From NCBI GenBank assembly GCA_963729365.1, contig CAVSNQ010000013.1, positions 868,001 through 932,000 of the forward strand: DNA of 64,000 nucleotides, read 5' to 3'. This document shows, in pieces, positions 43,814 to 52,376 of the stretch (within the stretch, counting starts at the first letter, position 1; each line of letters opens with the position of its first letter). The notes beneath the pieces are model-generated. The model did not search any database. It was given only the letters and a program-made list of their open reading frames with translations, and was not told the DNA's origin. The translations under genes were made by a program, and so were the position numbers. Origin of the DNA: JASHPR01 sp963729365 (GTDB lineage: Bacteria; Actinomycetota; Actinomycetes; Streptosporangiales; Streptosporangiaceae).

Positions 43814-44838
43814 CCGGGCAATCTCCCGTCGTACTCCCGGGCGCGCGGGCCGGAGTCCGGCCCTGCCGCGCCGCGCGGGAGCTGTTCGTACGCGCTGGCT
43901 AGCGCGGTAGCAGCCGCTGCGTTGTCTGCCGCTGCGGTGCCCGCGTCTCCCAGGCGTGTTTGTTTTTCCTGTCCTTTAGCCGCAGCCCAGCCAGGCGACA
44001 GGGGCGTCGGTCCGGCCGGTGTCGGCGCTGCGGACCCCGCCGCCGTCAGCCCTGAGGGCCGCGGCAATACGAGCTCGCCCGTGCCGGCAGCAGCGCCGGT
44101 GCGAGTGCCCCCGATAACGGCTTCCATGCTGAGCGCCCCCTGCGCCAGCCGGGTCACCACAGGTGGTGACGACGGCGTCAGGGCTGCCCATGTGCTGAGC
44201 GCAGCCAGGATGTCATCGGGTCGTACGGCCGGTGTCAAGTGCCGAACAACCATTCGAAGTATCACACATCCGGCGTCCGCGTCCTGCGCGGCACGCCGGT
44301 CAAGCTCCAGCGTGACCACGGCGGCGCGGGCGTCGAGCCGCCGGGTTCCCTTGCTGGTGTGGCGTTCCACCACGACGCTCTCCGCGGCCAGGAAAGCGTG
44401 CACGGCCCGGGCCGCCTCACCCGGGGCGACGCCCGGCAGGATCACCTGCCACTGCGACCCCTCGAGCCGCAGGGCGGCGATGCCGCCTGGCGCTCCGGCC
44501 AGCTCCAGAACCTCGATCACGTCAATCCCGTCCGGCAGGGCTACGTCAAGCCGGTCCCGCACGTCCGATGCGAGACATACGCCAGTGAGCGCGATCTCCA
44601 GGTACTCGGCCTCGCTCGCGGTTCCGGTCGGCGCTGCCCCCGCGTACGAGATTTTCGGATGCGGCGAGAATCCCGCGGAGTACGCGATCGGCAAGCCTGC
44701 CTTCCGCACTCCCCGCTCGACCGCACGCGCGATGTCCCTGTGGCTCGCGAAACGCATCCTGCCCTTCTTAGCGTACCTGATCACCAGGCGCTGAGTCACG
44801 GGCGCGGGCGGCGGGCCGGCGGGCACGGGCCTTGGCAT
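43735..44838 (-). CDS. TIGR03936-family (DUF2344) radical-SAM-linked protein
   Basis: 367 aa. The conserved N-terminal half (RLVIRYAKKGRMRFASHRDIARAVERGVRKAGLPIAYSAGFSPHPKISY) is diagnostic of the DUF2344 family, always found beside or fused to a TIGR03960 radical SAM protein. The C-terminal half is low-complexity. The function is unproven; a role in RNA modification is often suggested. It starts 0 nt after the radical SAM stop and overlaps rne by 79 bp. Confidence 0.9.
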   Translation of the reverse strand: MPRPVPAGPPPAPVTQRLVIRYAKKGRMRFASHRDIARAVERGVRKAGLPIAYSAGFSPHPKISYAGAAPTGTASEAEYLEIALTGVCLASDVRDRLDVALPDGIDVIEVLELAGAPGGIAALRLEGSQWQVILPGVAPGEAARAVHAFLAAESVVVERHTSKGTRRLDARAAVVTLELDRRAAQDADAGCVILRMVVRHLTPAVRPDDILAALSTWAALTPSSPPVVTRLAQGALSMEAVIGGTRTGAAAGTGELVLPRPSGLTAAGSAAPTPAGPTPLSPGWAAAKGQEKQTRLGDAGTAAADNAAAATALASAYEQLPRGAAGPDSGPRAREYDGRLPGCSKPSDSIENQITTTGRPALANPLR

Positions 44839-46881
44839 CTAGGCCCCGCCTCCTGTCGCCTTGCTTACAGTGTAAACATCAGGCGCGCCCCCGCTATGCC
44901 CGCGGCCGCCGGGGGCGGCGCCGACGGAGGTCGCGGCGGCCGAGCCGGCCACCGTGAGCGGCAGCAGCTTGGTTCCGCTGGGTCCGGCCTGGATCTCGGT
45001 GTCCATCGCCGGGCAGACGCCGCACTCGAAGCACGGCGTCCAGCGGCAGTCATCCACCTCGGCGGCGCCAGCCGGGTCGATCGCGGCCAGCCAGTCCTGC
45101 CAGAGCCAGTCCCGGTCGAGCCCGGCGTCGAGGTGATCCCAGGGCAGCACCTCGGCGTAGCCGCGCTCCCTGGTCGTGTACCAGGCCAGGTCGACACCGT
45201 CGCCGGCCAGGGCCTGCGCCGCGCAGCGTTCCCAGCGGTCATACGAGAAATGCTCACTCCAGCCGTCGAAGCGGGCCCCGTCGGCCCAGGCCGCCCTGAT
45301 CACCTTCGCGACCCTGCGATCCCCGCGGGAGAGCAGGCCCTCGACGATCGACGGCCTGCCGTCGTGGTAACGGAACCCGATCGACTTGCCGTAGGCCCGG
45401 TCGGCGCGCAGCGCGCCGCCGAGCGCGCGCAGCCGGGCGTCCACCGTCTCGTGATCGCACTGGGCCGCCCACTGGAACGGGGTGTGCGGCTTGGGCACGA
45501 ATCCGCCGATTGACACCGTGCAGCGGATGTCCCGCCGCCCGGTGGCCGCGCGGCCCGCCTCGATCACCCGCCGGGCCACCCGGGCGATCGCGACCACGTC
45601 CGCGTCGGTCTCGGTCGGCAGCCCGCACATGAAGTAGAGCTTCACCTGACGCCACCCGCCGGCGTACGCCGTGGTGACGGTCTTGATCAGGTCTTCCTCG
45701 GTGACCATCTTGTTGATCACCTTGCGGATCCGGTCGGTGCCGCCCTCGGGCGCGAACGTGAGGCCGGAGCGGCGGCCGCCCCGGCTCAACTCGTCCGCCA
45801 GCGTCACGTTGAACGCGTCGACCCTGGTGGACGGCAGCGACAGGCCGGTGTTCGTTCCCTCGTAACGATCGGCGAGGCCGGTAGCGATCTCGTTGATCTC
45901 GCTGTGGTCGGCGCTGGACAGCGACAGCAGCCCCACCTCGTTGAAGCCGCTGGCCTGCAGGCCCGCGTCCACCATGTCGCCGATGGTGGCGACGGTGCGC
46001 TCCCGGACCGGCCGGGTGATCATCCCGGCCTGGCAGAACCGGCAGCCCCGGGTGCAGCCCCGGAAGATCTCCACGCTGAGCCGCTCGTGCACGGCCTCGT
46101 GGACCGGCACCAGCGGCTTGCGCGGGTACGGCCAGGAATCCAGGTCCATGAGCGTGTGCTTGGCCACGGTGCGCGGCACCCCGGCCCGGTTCGGTGCCAC
46201 CCGGCCGATGGTGCCGTCGGGCCGGTAGTCGACGTCGTAGAAGCGCGGCACGTACACGCCGCCCGCCGTGGCCAGGCGCAGCAGCAGCCCGTCCCGGCCG
46301 CCCGGCCGCCCGGCCTGCTTCCAGTCCCTGATCAGCCCGGTGATCGCCAGCACGGCCTGCTCGCCATCGCCGAGCACCGCGCCGTCGATGAACTCGGCGA
46401 TCGGCTCCGGGTTGAAGGCCGAGTGCCCGCCCGCGAGCACCAGCGGGTCGTCGGGACCCCGGTCCGCGGCGGCCAGCGGTATCCCGGCCAGGTCAAGCGC
46501 GGTCAGCAGGTTCGTGTAGCCAAGCTCGGTGGCAAAGCTCACGCCGAGCACGTCGAAGGCGCGCACCGGCCGGTGTGACTCGACCGTGAACTGCGGTACC
46601 CGATGCTCGCGCATCAGGTGTTCCAGGTCCGGCCAGACGCTGTAGGTACGCTCGGCCAGCACGCGGGGGTCAGCGTTCAGGATCTCGTACAGGATCTGGA
46701 TGCCCTGGTTGGGCAGCCCCACCTCGTAGGCATCCGGATACATCAGGGCCCACCGGACATCCGTGGCGTCCCAGTCCTTGGCCACGGAGTTCAGCTCCCC
46801 GCCGACATACTGGATGGGCTTGCTCACCAGGGGGAGCAGCGGCTCCAGCAGCGGGTACACCGACGTCACGGGCATCGTCAC
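44839..46881 (-). CDS. TIGR03960-family radical SAM protein with B12-binding-like domain
   Basis: 680 aa. The N-terminal part (about 1-230) is a B12-binding-like Rossmann domain (ALMYPDAYEVGLPNQGIQILYEILN). The radical SAM core follows with the cluster motif IFRGCTRGCRFCQAGM (CxxxCxxC) and FAPEGGTDRIRKVINK. The C-terminal Cys-rich stretch CRWTPCFECGVCPAMD may hold a second cluster. It is always paired with DUF2344. Substrate unknown. The start may be GTG 46881 or ATG 46875. Confidence 0.93.
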   Translation of the reverse strand: MTMPVTSVYPLLEPLLPLVSKPIQYVGGELNSVAKDWDATDVRWALMYPDAYEVGLPNQGIQILYEILNADPRVLAERTYSVWPDLEHLMREHRVPQFTVESHRPVRAFDVLGVSFATELGYTNLLTALDLAGIPLAAADRGPDDPLVLAGGHSAFNPEPIAEFIDGAVLGDGEQAVLAITGLIRDWKQAGRPGGRDGLLLRLATAGGVYVPRFYDVDYRPDGTIGRVAPNRAGVPRTVAKHTLMDLDSWPYPRKPLVPVHEAVHERLSVEIFRGCTRGCRFCQAGMITRPVRERTVATIGDMVDAGLQASGFNEVGLLSLSSADHSEINEIATGLADRYEGTNTGLSLPSTRVDAFNVTLADELSRGGRRSGLTFAPEGGTDRIRKVINKMVTEEDLIKTVTTAYAGGWRQVKLYFMCGLPTETDADVVAIARVARRVIEAGRAATGRRDIRCTVSIGGFVPKPHTPFQWAAQCDHETVDARLRALGGALRADRAYGKSIGFRYHDGRPSIVEGLLSRGDRRVAKVIRAAWADGARFDGWSEHFSYDRWERCAAQALAGDGVDLAWYTTRERGYAEVLPWDHLDAGLDRDWLWQDWLAAIDPAGAAEVDDCRWTPCFECGVCPAMDTEIQAGPSGTKLLPLTVAGSAAATSVGAAPGGRGHSGGAPDVYTVSKATGGGA

Positions 46882-47464
46882 AGCCTACCGATGCCGCCTG
46901 AAGGCCCGACCAGGGCGCCGGCCGGAACGCGCCCGGCGGGATGGCGGTAATTCCTACGATTCAGATGATGCATGCCCGGGTAGCGGGCAAAACCCGCGGA
47001 AGCCCTGGCCGTCGCCGCGGCGCGGTTCGCCCGCTCGGCCGGCTAGCCCGGGTGGCCCGGTTCGGCCGTCGGCTAGCCCGCTTGGGGCGGCTAGCCCGGG
47101 TGGCCTGGGTGGCCCGGGTGGCCCGGTTCGGCCGTCGGCTAGCCCGCTTGGGGCGGCTAGCCCGGTTCGGCCCGGGTAGCCCGGTTCGGCCCCGGCTAAA
47201 CCGGCTTGCGGGTAGCCTCGTCCGCCGTGACCCAAAGGAGCCGGAACGCCAGTAGCATGGCGTCGGCGATCGGCCAGGGGCAGTCCCGGCCACGGGGCGT
47301 GGCCGTGTCGCTGCCGCCGGGTGCCCAACCGGACATGCTAGAACTGCGTCATAGGGCTTAGATGACCGCGGCCGTGCCGGGGGGGCGAGTGCGGGCCATT
47401 TAAAGTGATGACGCTCGCTTCCTCCGGACAGGGACACGCTACGCCGCGTCGATGAGAGGGTGGG
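46882..47464. other. Divergent intergenic region with direct repeats
   Basis: Between the minus-strand radical SAM gene and the plus-strand MBL-Rieske gene. It contains the GC-rich repeats at 47028-47215. Open frames on both strands follow the repeat pattern and lack ribosome sites, so I call no gene. Confidence 0.5.
47028..47215. repeat. GC-rich direct repeats in the intergenic region
   Basis: An approximately 50-bp segment (starting gggtggcccggttcggccgt) occurs at 47050 and again at 47116, offset by 66 bp. Shorter copies of ggctagcccgg and cggttcggcc flank it on both sides. Confidence 0.85.
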
Positions 47465-49027
47465 ATGCAGATCACGTGCCTGGGCCATGCTGGCCTGCAT
47501 ATCGAAACCCGCTGCGGAACGATCCTGTGTGACCCGTGGATGAACCCCGCGTACTTCGACTCGTGGTTCGTGTTCCCTGACAACAGCGACCTGGACTGGG
47601 ATCACTACGGCCAGGCCGACTACCTGTACGTGTCCCACCTGCACAAGGACCACTTCGACCCGGAGCTGCTGAGCAAGCATGTGTCACGCGACGTGACCGT
47701 GCTGCTGCCCGATTTCCCCGTGCCCGACCTGCGGAACGAGCTGGAGAAGATCGGGTTCACCCAGTTCATCGTGATGCCGAACGCGAAGGTGGTCGAGGTC
47801 GGCGACGGGCTGCGGCTGATGGTGCAGGCCCTGCAGTCCCCGGCCGACGGGCCGCTCGGCGACTCGGCGCTGGCGGTCGATGACCAGACGGCCAGGATCC
47901 TCAACCAGAACGACGCCCGGCCGGTCGAACTGGACGCGGTGCAGTCGTTCGGCCCCTACGACGCGCACTTCCTGCAGTTCTCCGGAGCGATCTGGTGGCC
48001 GTGGGCCTATGACCTGCCCGAGGCCGCGCAGCGCTCGTTCGGCGCGGCCAAGCGGGCCAACGGCCTGGACCGCGCGGCCCGCTACGTCAAGGCGATCGGG
48101 GCCCGGCACGTCATACCCTCGGCCGGCCCGCCGTGCTTTCTCGATGAGGACCTGTTCGCCTTCAACGACCTGACCGGAGACCCGGCGAACACCTTTCCTG
48201 ACCAGATGGTGTTCCTCGACTACCTCCGCGATCTGGGCATCGAGGGAGGCCGCTCGCTGACTCCTGGCGCGGTCCTCGAGATCGGCCACGATCGCTGCGA
48301 GGTGCGCTGGCCGGCGAGCGCCGAGCAGGCCATGGAGCCGTTCACGAACAAGGAACGTTACCTGCGCGACTATGCCGCGAGGATGCAGGGCCGGATCGCG
48401 GCCGACAAGCGCAGCTGGCCGGTCGCCGGGGTGGACGTGCTGTCCGAGCTCAAGGCGTGGTTCGAGCCACTGCTTGAACTCGCCGATCACATCAAGGCGG
48501 GCGTGGGCGGGCCGGTGCTGCTCCGGCTGGGTGACGGGCGGCCGATCGTGATCGACTTCCCGGCCGGCGAGGTCCGCGCCTACGCCGGGGAGACCTGCCG
48601 TTACCAGTTCACCATCAGCCGCCCGCTGGTCGAGCGCCTGATCGCCGACCACCAGACCGACTGGGTCAACAGCCTCTTCCTCAGCATGCGGTTCCGCGCC
48701 CGCCGGATCGGCCCGTACAACGAGTACCTGTACACGTTCTTCAAGTGCCTGGCGCCCGACCGGCTGATGTACGCCGAAGGCTGGTACGCGGACAAGAACA
48801 ACGACGAAGTGGACATCCAGCTGGGCGACTGGATCATCCAGCACCGGTGCCCGCATCTGCGCGGGGACCTCAGCCGCTTCGGCGAGATCTCGGGCACGAC
48901 CCTGACCTGCACCGTGCACGGCTGGCAGTTCGACCTGAAGACCGGTCATTGCCTGTCCAGCGACGATGACGAGAGCTACCGGCTTCGCTGCCGCCCGGCC
49001 GACGCGCTGACGCGTCAGGGCGGCTAG
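47465..49027 (+). CDS. Metallo-beta-lactamase-fold protein with C-terminal Rieske [2Fe-2S] domain
   Basis: 520 aa from ATG 47465, with AGAGGGTGGG just upstream. Residues 1-270 form a metallo-beta-lactamase fold (MQITCLGHAGLHIET, the metal motif VSHLHKDHFD and the later His in ARHVIPSAG). A Rieske site closes the protein: HRCPHLRGD and TCTVHGWQFDL supply the Cys-His pairs. The arrangement recalls CMP-N-acetylneuraminate hydroxylase-like proteins, which combine a Rieske centre with a UlaG-like MBL fold. Its reaction here is unknown; oxygenation of a sugar or amide is possible. It is convergent with rodA, sharing a CTAG at the two stops. Confidence 0.85.
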   Translation: MQITCLGHAGLHIETRCGTILCDPWMNPAYFDSWFVFPDNSDLDWDHYGQADYLYVSHLHKDHFDPELLSKHVSRDVTVLLPDFPVPDLRNELEKIGFTQFIVMPNAKVVEVGDGLRLMVQALQSPADGPLGDSALAVDDQTARILNQNDARPVELDAVQSFGPYDAHFLQFSGAIWWPWAYDLPEAAQRSFGAAKRANGLDRAARYVKAIGARHVIPSAGPPCFLDEDLFAFNDLTGDPANTFPDQMVFLDYLRDLGIEGGRSLTPGAVLEIGHDRCEVRWPASAEQAMEPFTNKERYLRDYAARMQGRIAADKRSWPVAGVDVLSELKAWFEPLLELADHIKAGVGGPVLLRLGDGRPIVIDFPAGEVRAYAGETCRYQFTISRPLVERLIADHQTDWVNSLFLSMRFRARRIGPYNEYLYTFFKCLAPDRLMYAEGWYADKNNDEVDIQLGDWIIQHRCPHLRGDLSRFGEISGTTLTCTVHGWQFDLKTGHCLSSDDDESYRLRCRPADALTRQGG

Positions 49028-50295
49028 CCGAAGACAGAACGGTGGCGGTGCACGGCCTGCAGCGCGCCTATCGCGATCATGTCGGCGAACATGGCCGAGC
49101 CGCCGTAGGACACGAACGGCAGCGGCAGCCCGGTCACCGGCATGATTCCCACCGTCATCCCGATGTTGATGAAGGCCTGCACGGCGAACCAGATGGCGAT
49201 CCCCGAGGCCACGAGCATGCCGAACTGGTCGTCCGCGCGCGCCGCGATCCGCAGGGCCCGGAGCAGCAGCACGGCGAGCAGCCCGATGATCGCCGCGGCA
49301 CCGACGAATCCGAGTTCCTCCCCGGCGACGGCGAAGATGAAGTCGGTGTGCTGCTCGGGAACGAAGTTCCCGCTGATCAGCTGGCCGTGGAACAGGCCCT
49401 GGCCGAACAGGCCGCCGGAGCCGATGGCGATCTTGGCCTGCGCGGCGCTGTACCCGGTGCCCTGCGGGTCCGCCGACGGGTGGGCGAACGAGGTCAGCCG
49501 CCCCAGCTGGTAGGCCTTGAGCAGGTGCAGTTTCAGCACGGCCACCACGCAGAACGCGGCGGCCAGGGTGCCGGCCGCCAGCCAGCGCAGCTTGATCCCG
49601 GACAGCGCGATCAGCCCTACCACCACGAGCAGCATCAGGATCGTCACGCCGAGATCGGGCTCTTTGACCACGAGCACGATCGGCACGATCGCCGTGCCGA
49701 CCGTCATGGCCACCGCGCGCAGGCTGGGCCTGCCGTTGGCCTGGCGCATTTCGCTGAGGAACATCGCCGCCATCAGGATGATGGCCAGCTTGCCGAACTC
49801 GGACGGCTCGATCTGGTTCCCGCCCGGCAGCGTGATCCAGGACTTGGAACCGTTGACCGGCGTGCCGAGCGGGGTGAGCACGGCGATCAGGCCGAGCAAG
49901 GACACGCCGTAGAGCACGGGCGCGTACAGCCGCAGCTGCCGGTAGTCCAGCATGGTCACGGCGAACAGCAGGGCGAGGCCGATCACGATGTTGATCAGCT
50001 GCTTGAACAGGTACGTGCGCGGGTCGGAACCCAGCTCCTGCAGCGTGGCCCGGGTCGCGGACCAGACGAGCAGGGTGCCGATCAGGCTCAGCGCCAGGAC
50101 CGTGGCGAGCAGCACCCAGTCCATGCGGCGCAGCGGCGAGCTCCTGGCGAAGGCGCGCTGCAGCAGCGACTTCGGCAGTGCCGCGCCGCTGTTAAAGCGA
50201 CCCCCCGGCCGCACCGGCGCCAGCCTGCCGTAGGAGCCACCGGGCCCGCCCGGCCGCTCTCCGCCCAGGCCCGTGGAACTGCGAGCCGAACTCAT
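49024..50295 (-). CDS. rodA: Peptidoglycan glycosyltransferase RodA (SEDS family)
   Basis: 423 aa from ATG 50295, overlapping the PBP2 stop (ATGA). Ten membrane helices follow a 60-residue polar start. SEDS motifs are visible: QIEPSEFGKLAIILMAAMFL, VVKEPDLGVTILMLLV, HTDFIFAVAGEELGFVG and GLPLPFVSYGGSAMFADMIAIG. RodA polymerises lipid II and works with PBP2 in elongation. It is the last gene of mreB-mreC-mreD-mrdA-rodA. Confidence 0.95.
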   Translation of the reverse strand: MSSARSSTGLGGERPGGPGGSYGRLAPVRPGGRFNSGAALPKSLLQRAFARSSPLRRMDWVLLATVLALSLIGTLLVWSATRATLQELGSDPRTYLFKQLINIVIGLALLFAVTMLDYRQLRLYAPVLYGVSLLGLIAVLTPLGTPVNGSKSWITLPGGNQIEPSEFGKLAIILMAAMFLSEMRQANGRPSLRAVAMTVGTAIVPIVLVVKEPDLGVTILMLLVVVGLIALSGIKLRWLAAGTLAAAFCVVAVLKLHLLKAYQLGRLTSFAHPSADPQGTGYSAAQAKIAIGSGGLFGQGLFHGQLISGNFVPEQHTDFIFAVAGEELGFVGAAAIIGLLAVLLLRALRIAARADDQFGMLVASGIAIWFAVQAFINIGMTVGIMPVTGLPLPFVSYGGSAMFADMIAIGALQAVHRHRSVFG

Positions 50296-52376
50296 CGCTT
50301 CCGCCTTCCGGGTGGTGCCGACTGAACGATCTGGCCGGCCTGGTTGATGTGCGGCAGCCCGGGGAGCTGGCCGCTGGGGAGCGCCGCCTGGCGACCCTGG
50401 AGCCCGTAGATCCCGTCCCAGATCTGCTTGACGGCCGGAGCTGAGACGTCGGCGCCGTACCCGGAGTTGGGGATCATCATCACCACGACGTACTTGGGGT
50501 TGTTGCACGGGGCGAACGAGGCGAACACCGAGGTGGCCAGCTTGCCGTACGCCTGGGCGGTACCCGTCTTGCCGGCCACGCACACCGTGTTGAGCGGGAA
50601 GCCGGCGAACGTGCTCGCCGCCGTTCCCGATGTCACCACGCCCTGCAGCGCGGTCCTGATGTAGGCCAGCGTGGACTTCGCGACCGGCAGGTGACCGAGC
50701 ACCGGCGGGGTGATCTTCTGCACCACCTTGCCGTCCGGGCTGAGCAGCGCCTCGGCCACGCGCGGGCTGTACAGCGTGCCGCCGTTGGCGAGCGCGGCAT
50801 AGGCGTTGGCCAGCTGCAGCGGGGTGACCTCCACGTAGCCCTGGCCGATGGCGGCGATCACCGACTGGCCGGGTGTCCACACGTTGCCTGACTGGCAGTC
50901 GTCGTACGCGATCTGCTGGAGGTACGTACCGTTCGCCCGGCCGTATTTACACCAGTCCGCTCCGGTGTGGGCGTTGTCCTTCCAGAAGTAGTACAGCCAC
51001 TCCCGCGTCGGCACGGTGCCGTTGTACTCGCCCGGCAGGTCGACGCCGGTGTCCTTGCCGAAACCCCAGGCCAGCTCCATCTTCTGCATTTCCTGGATCG
51101 GGGTGCTGGGGCTGATCACGTCGTTGGCCGAACGGTGGTCTCGCAGCCAGATGTCGAAGGCCAGTTCGTAGTACACCGTGTCGCAGGACTGAACGAGCGC
51201 CTGGTCGAAGCTCATGTAGCCCTCGTTCGGGTTGCCGTCGTTGCTGTAGGTGCGGCCGCCAATGGATATCGAGGCCGGACAGTCGTACTGGCCGTACAGC
51301 GAGTAGCCGGCCGCGACCGCGGCCGCGGTGGACGTCACCTTCCACGTCGATCCGGGAGAGTACGTTCCCTGGGTGGCGCGGTCCAGGATCGGCTCGGACT
51401 CGGCGCTGCCAAACAGAGCGTTGAATTCCTTCGCGGAGATGCCGTTGCTCCACACGCTCGGGTTGTAGGTCGGGTAGCTGGCCATCGCCACGATCCGGCC
51501 GGTCGTGGTCATCACCACCGCCGCGCCGCTGGTCGCGTCGGTGTTGCCCTCGGCCCGGGTCTGGTGGATCGCGTTCGCGAGGGCGTTATAGGCGTCCTGC
51601 TGGATGTTGCTGTTGATGCTCGTCACCAGGTCGTCGCCGGGCTGGGCCTGAATCTGGCTGACCGTCCCTGTGACCTGGCCGGCGGCGTTGACCGACACCG
51701 TCTTGTCACCGGTGGTGCCCCGCAGCTCCTGGTCGTACGTGGCCTCCAGGCCGGACTGGCCGACCAGGTCCACCCCGGAGAAGCCGGTCTCCGGCAGGCC
51801 GCGCTGCTTCATCTCCTGAGCCGTGATCGGCTGCAGGTACCCGAGCACCTGCGCGGCGTCGGTGCTGATCGGCTGGACGTAGTTGATGACCGGCTGCACT
51901 TCAGCGGTCACCCCGGGAAACTCTCTCGGGGTCTCCAGAACCTGCAGCGCCGCCTGGTCCGAGACGTGCTCGTCCACCGGGATGGGCTGGTATGGCGAGC
52001 CTGGCCAGCACGGCTGGTGCACCTTCGCCGTGCAGATCCGCACCTCGTCGCTCAGCAGCTGGTACTTCATGCCGAGCAACGTCGCGAGCCGGTGCATCTC
52101 GGCCACCCCGCCGTCGCTCTGCTGCTGCAGGTCGGCCATGTTGACCGAGACGACGAGCGCGGACTGGTTGTCCACCATCGGCCTGCCCGTGTCGTCCAGG
52201 ATCTCGCCGCGCACCGAGGGCACGATCACGTTCTCGGTCTGTTCCTGCTTGGCCTGGCTGGCATAGGCGGTGCCCGACATCACCTGGACGAACCAGAGCC
52301 GTGCGCCGAGTCCGATCAGCAGTGACGCCACGACCAGGTGCAGTACGGCGAGGCGCCGTCGTGACGCCGGCATCAT
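50292..52376 (-). CDS. mrdA: Penicillin-binding protein 2 (elongation transpeptidase)
   Basis: 694 aa. An N-terminal membrane anchor (HLVVASLLIGLGARLWFVQV) is followed by the PBP dimerisation domain (VRGEILDDTGRPMVDN) and the transpeptidase. The catalytic motifs are SPGSTWK (S-x-x-K), SCD (SxN position) and KTGTAQ. It cross-links peptidoglycan made by RodA. ATG 52376 overlaps the mreD stop (ATGA); a second ATG follows directly. Confidence 0.95.
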   Translation of the reverse strand: MMPASRRRLAVLHLVVASLLIGLGARLWFVQVMSGTAYASQAKQEQTENVIVPSVRGEILDDTGRPMVDNQSALVVSVNMADLQQQSDGGVAEMHRLATLLGMKYQLLSDEVRICTAKVHQPCWPGSPYQPIPVDEHVSDQAALQVLETPREFPGVTAEVQPVINYVQPISTDAAQVLGYLQPITAQEMKQRGLPETGFSGVDLVGQSGLEATYDQELRGTTGDKTVSVNAAGQVTGTVSQIQAQPGDDLVTSINSNIQQDAYNALANAIHQTRAEGNTDATSGAAVVMTTTGRIVAMASYPTYNPSVWSNGISAKEFNALFGSAESEPILDRATQGTYSPGSTWKVTSTAAAVAAGYSLYGQYDCPASISIGGRTYSNDGNPNEGYMSFDQALVQSCDTVYYELAFDIWLRDHRSANDVISPSTPIQEMQKMELAWGFGKDTGVDLPGEYNGTVPTREWLYYFWKDNAHTGADWCKYGRANGTYLQQIAYDDCQSGNVWTPGQSVIAAIGQGYVEVTPLQLANAYAALANGGTLYSPRVAEALLSPDGKVVQKITPPVLGHLPVAKSTLAYIRTALQGVVTSGTAASTFAGFPLNTVCVAGKTGTAQAYGKLATSVFASFAPCNNPKYVVVMMIPNSGYGADVSAPAVKQIWDGIYGLQGRQAALPSGQLPGLPHINQAGQIVQSAPPGRRKR

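Noticed and set aside
46941..47255. Small Arg/Gly-rich plus-strand gene
   Set aside because: Its sequence is a direct translation of the intergenic repeats, and it lacks a ribosome site.
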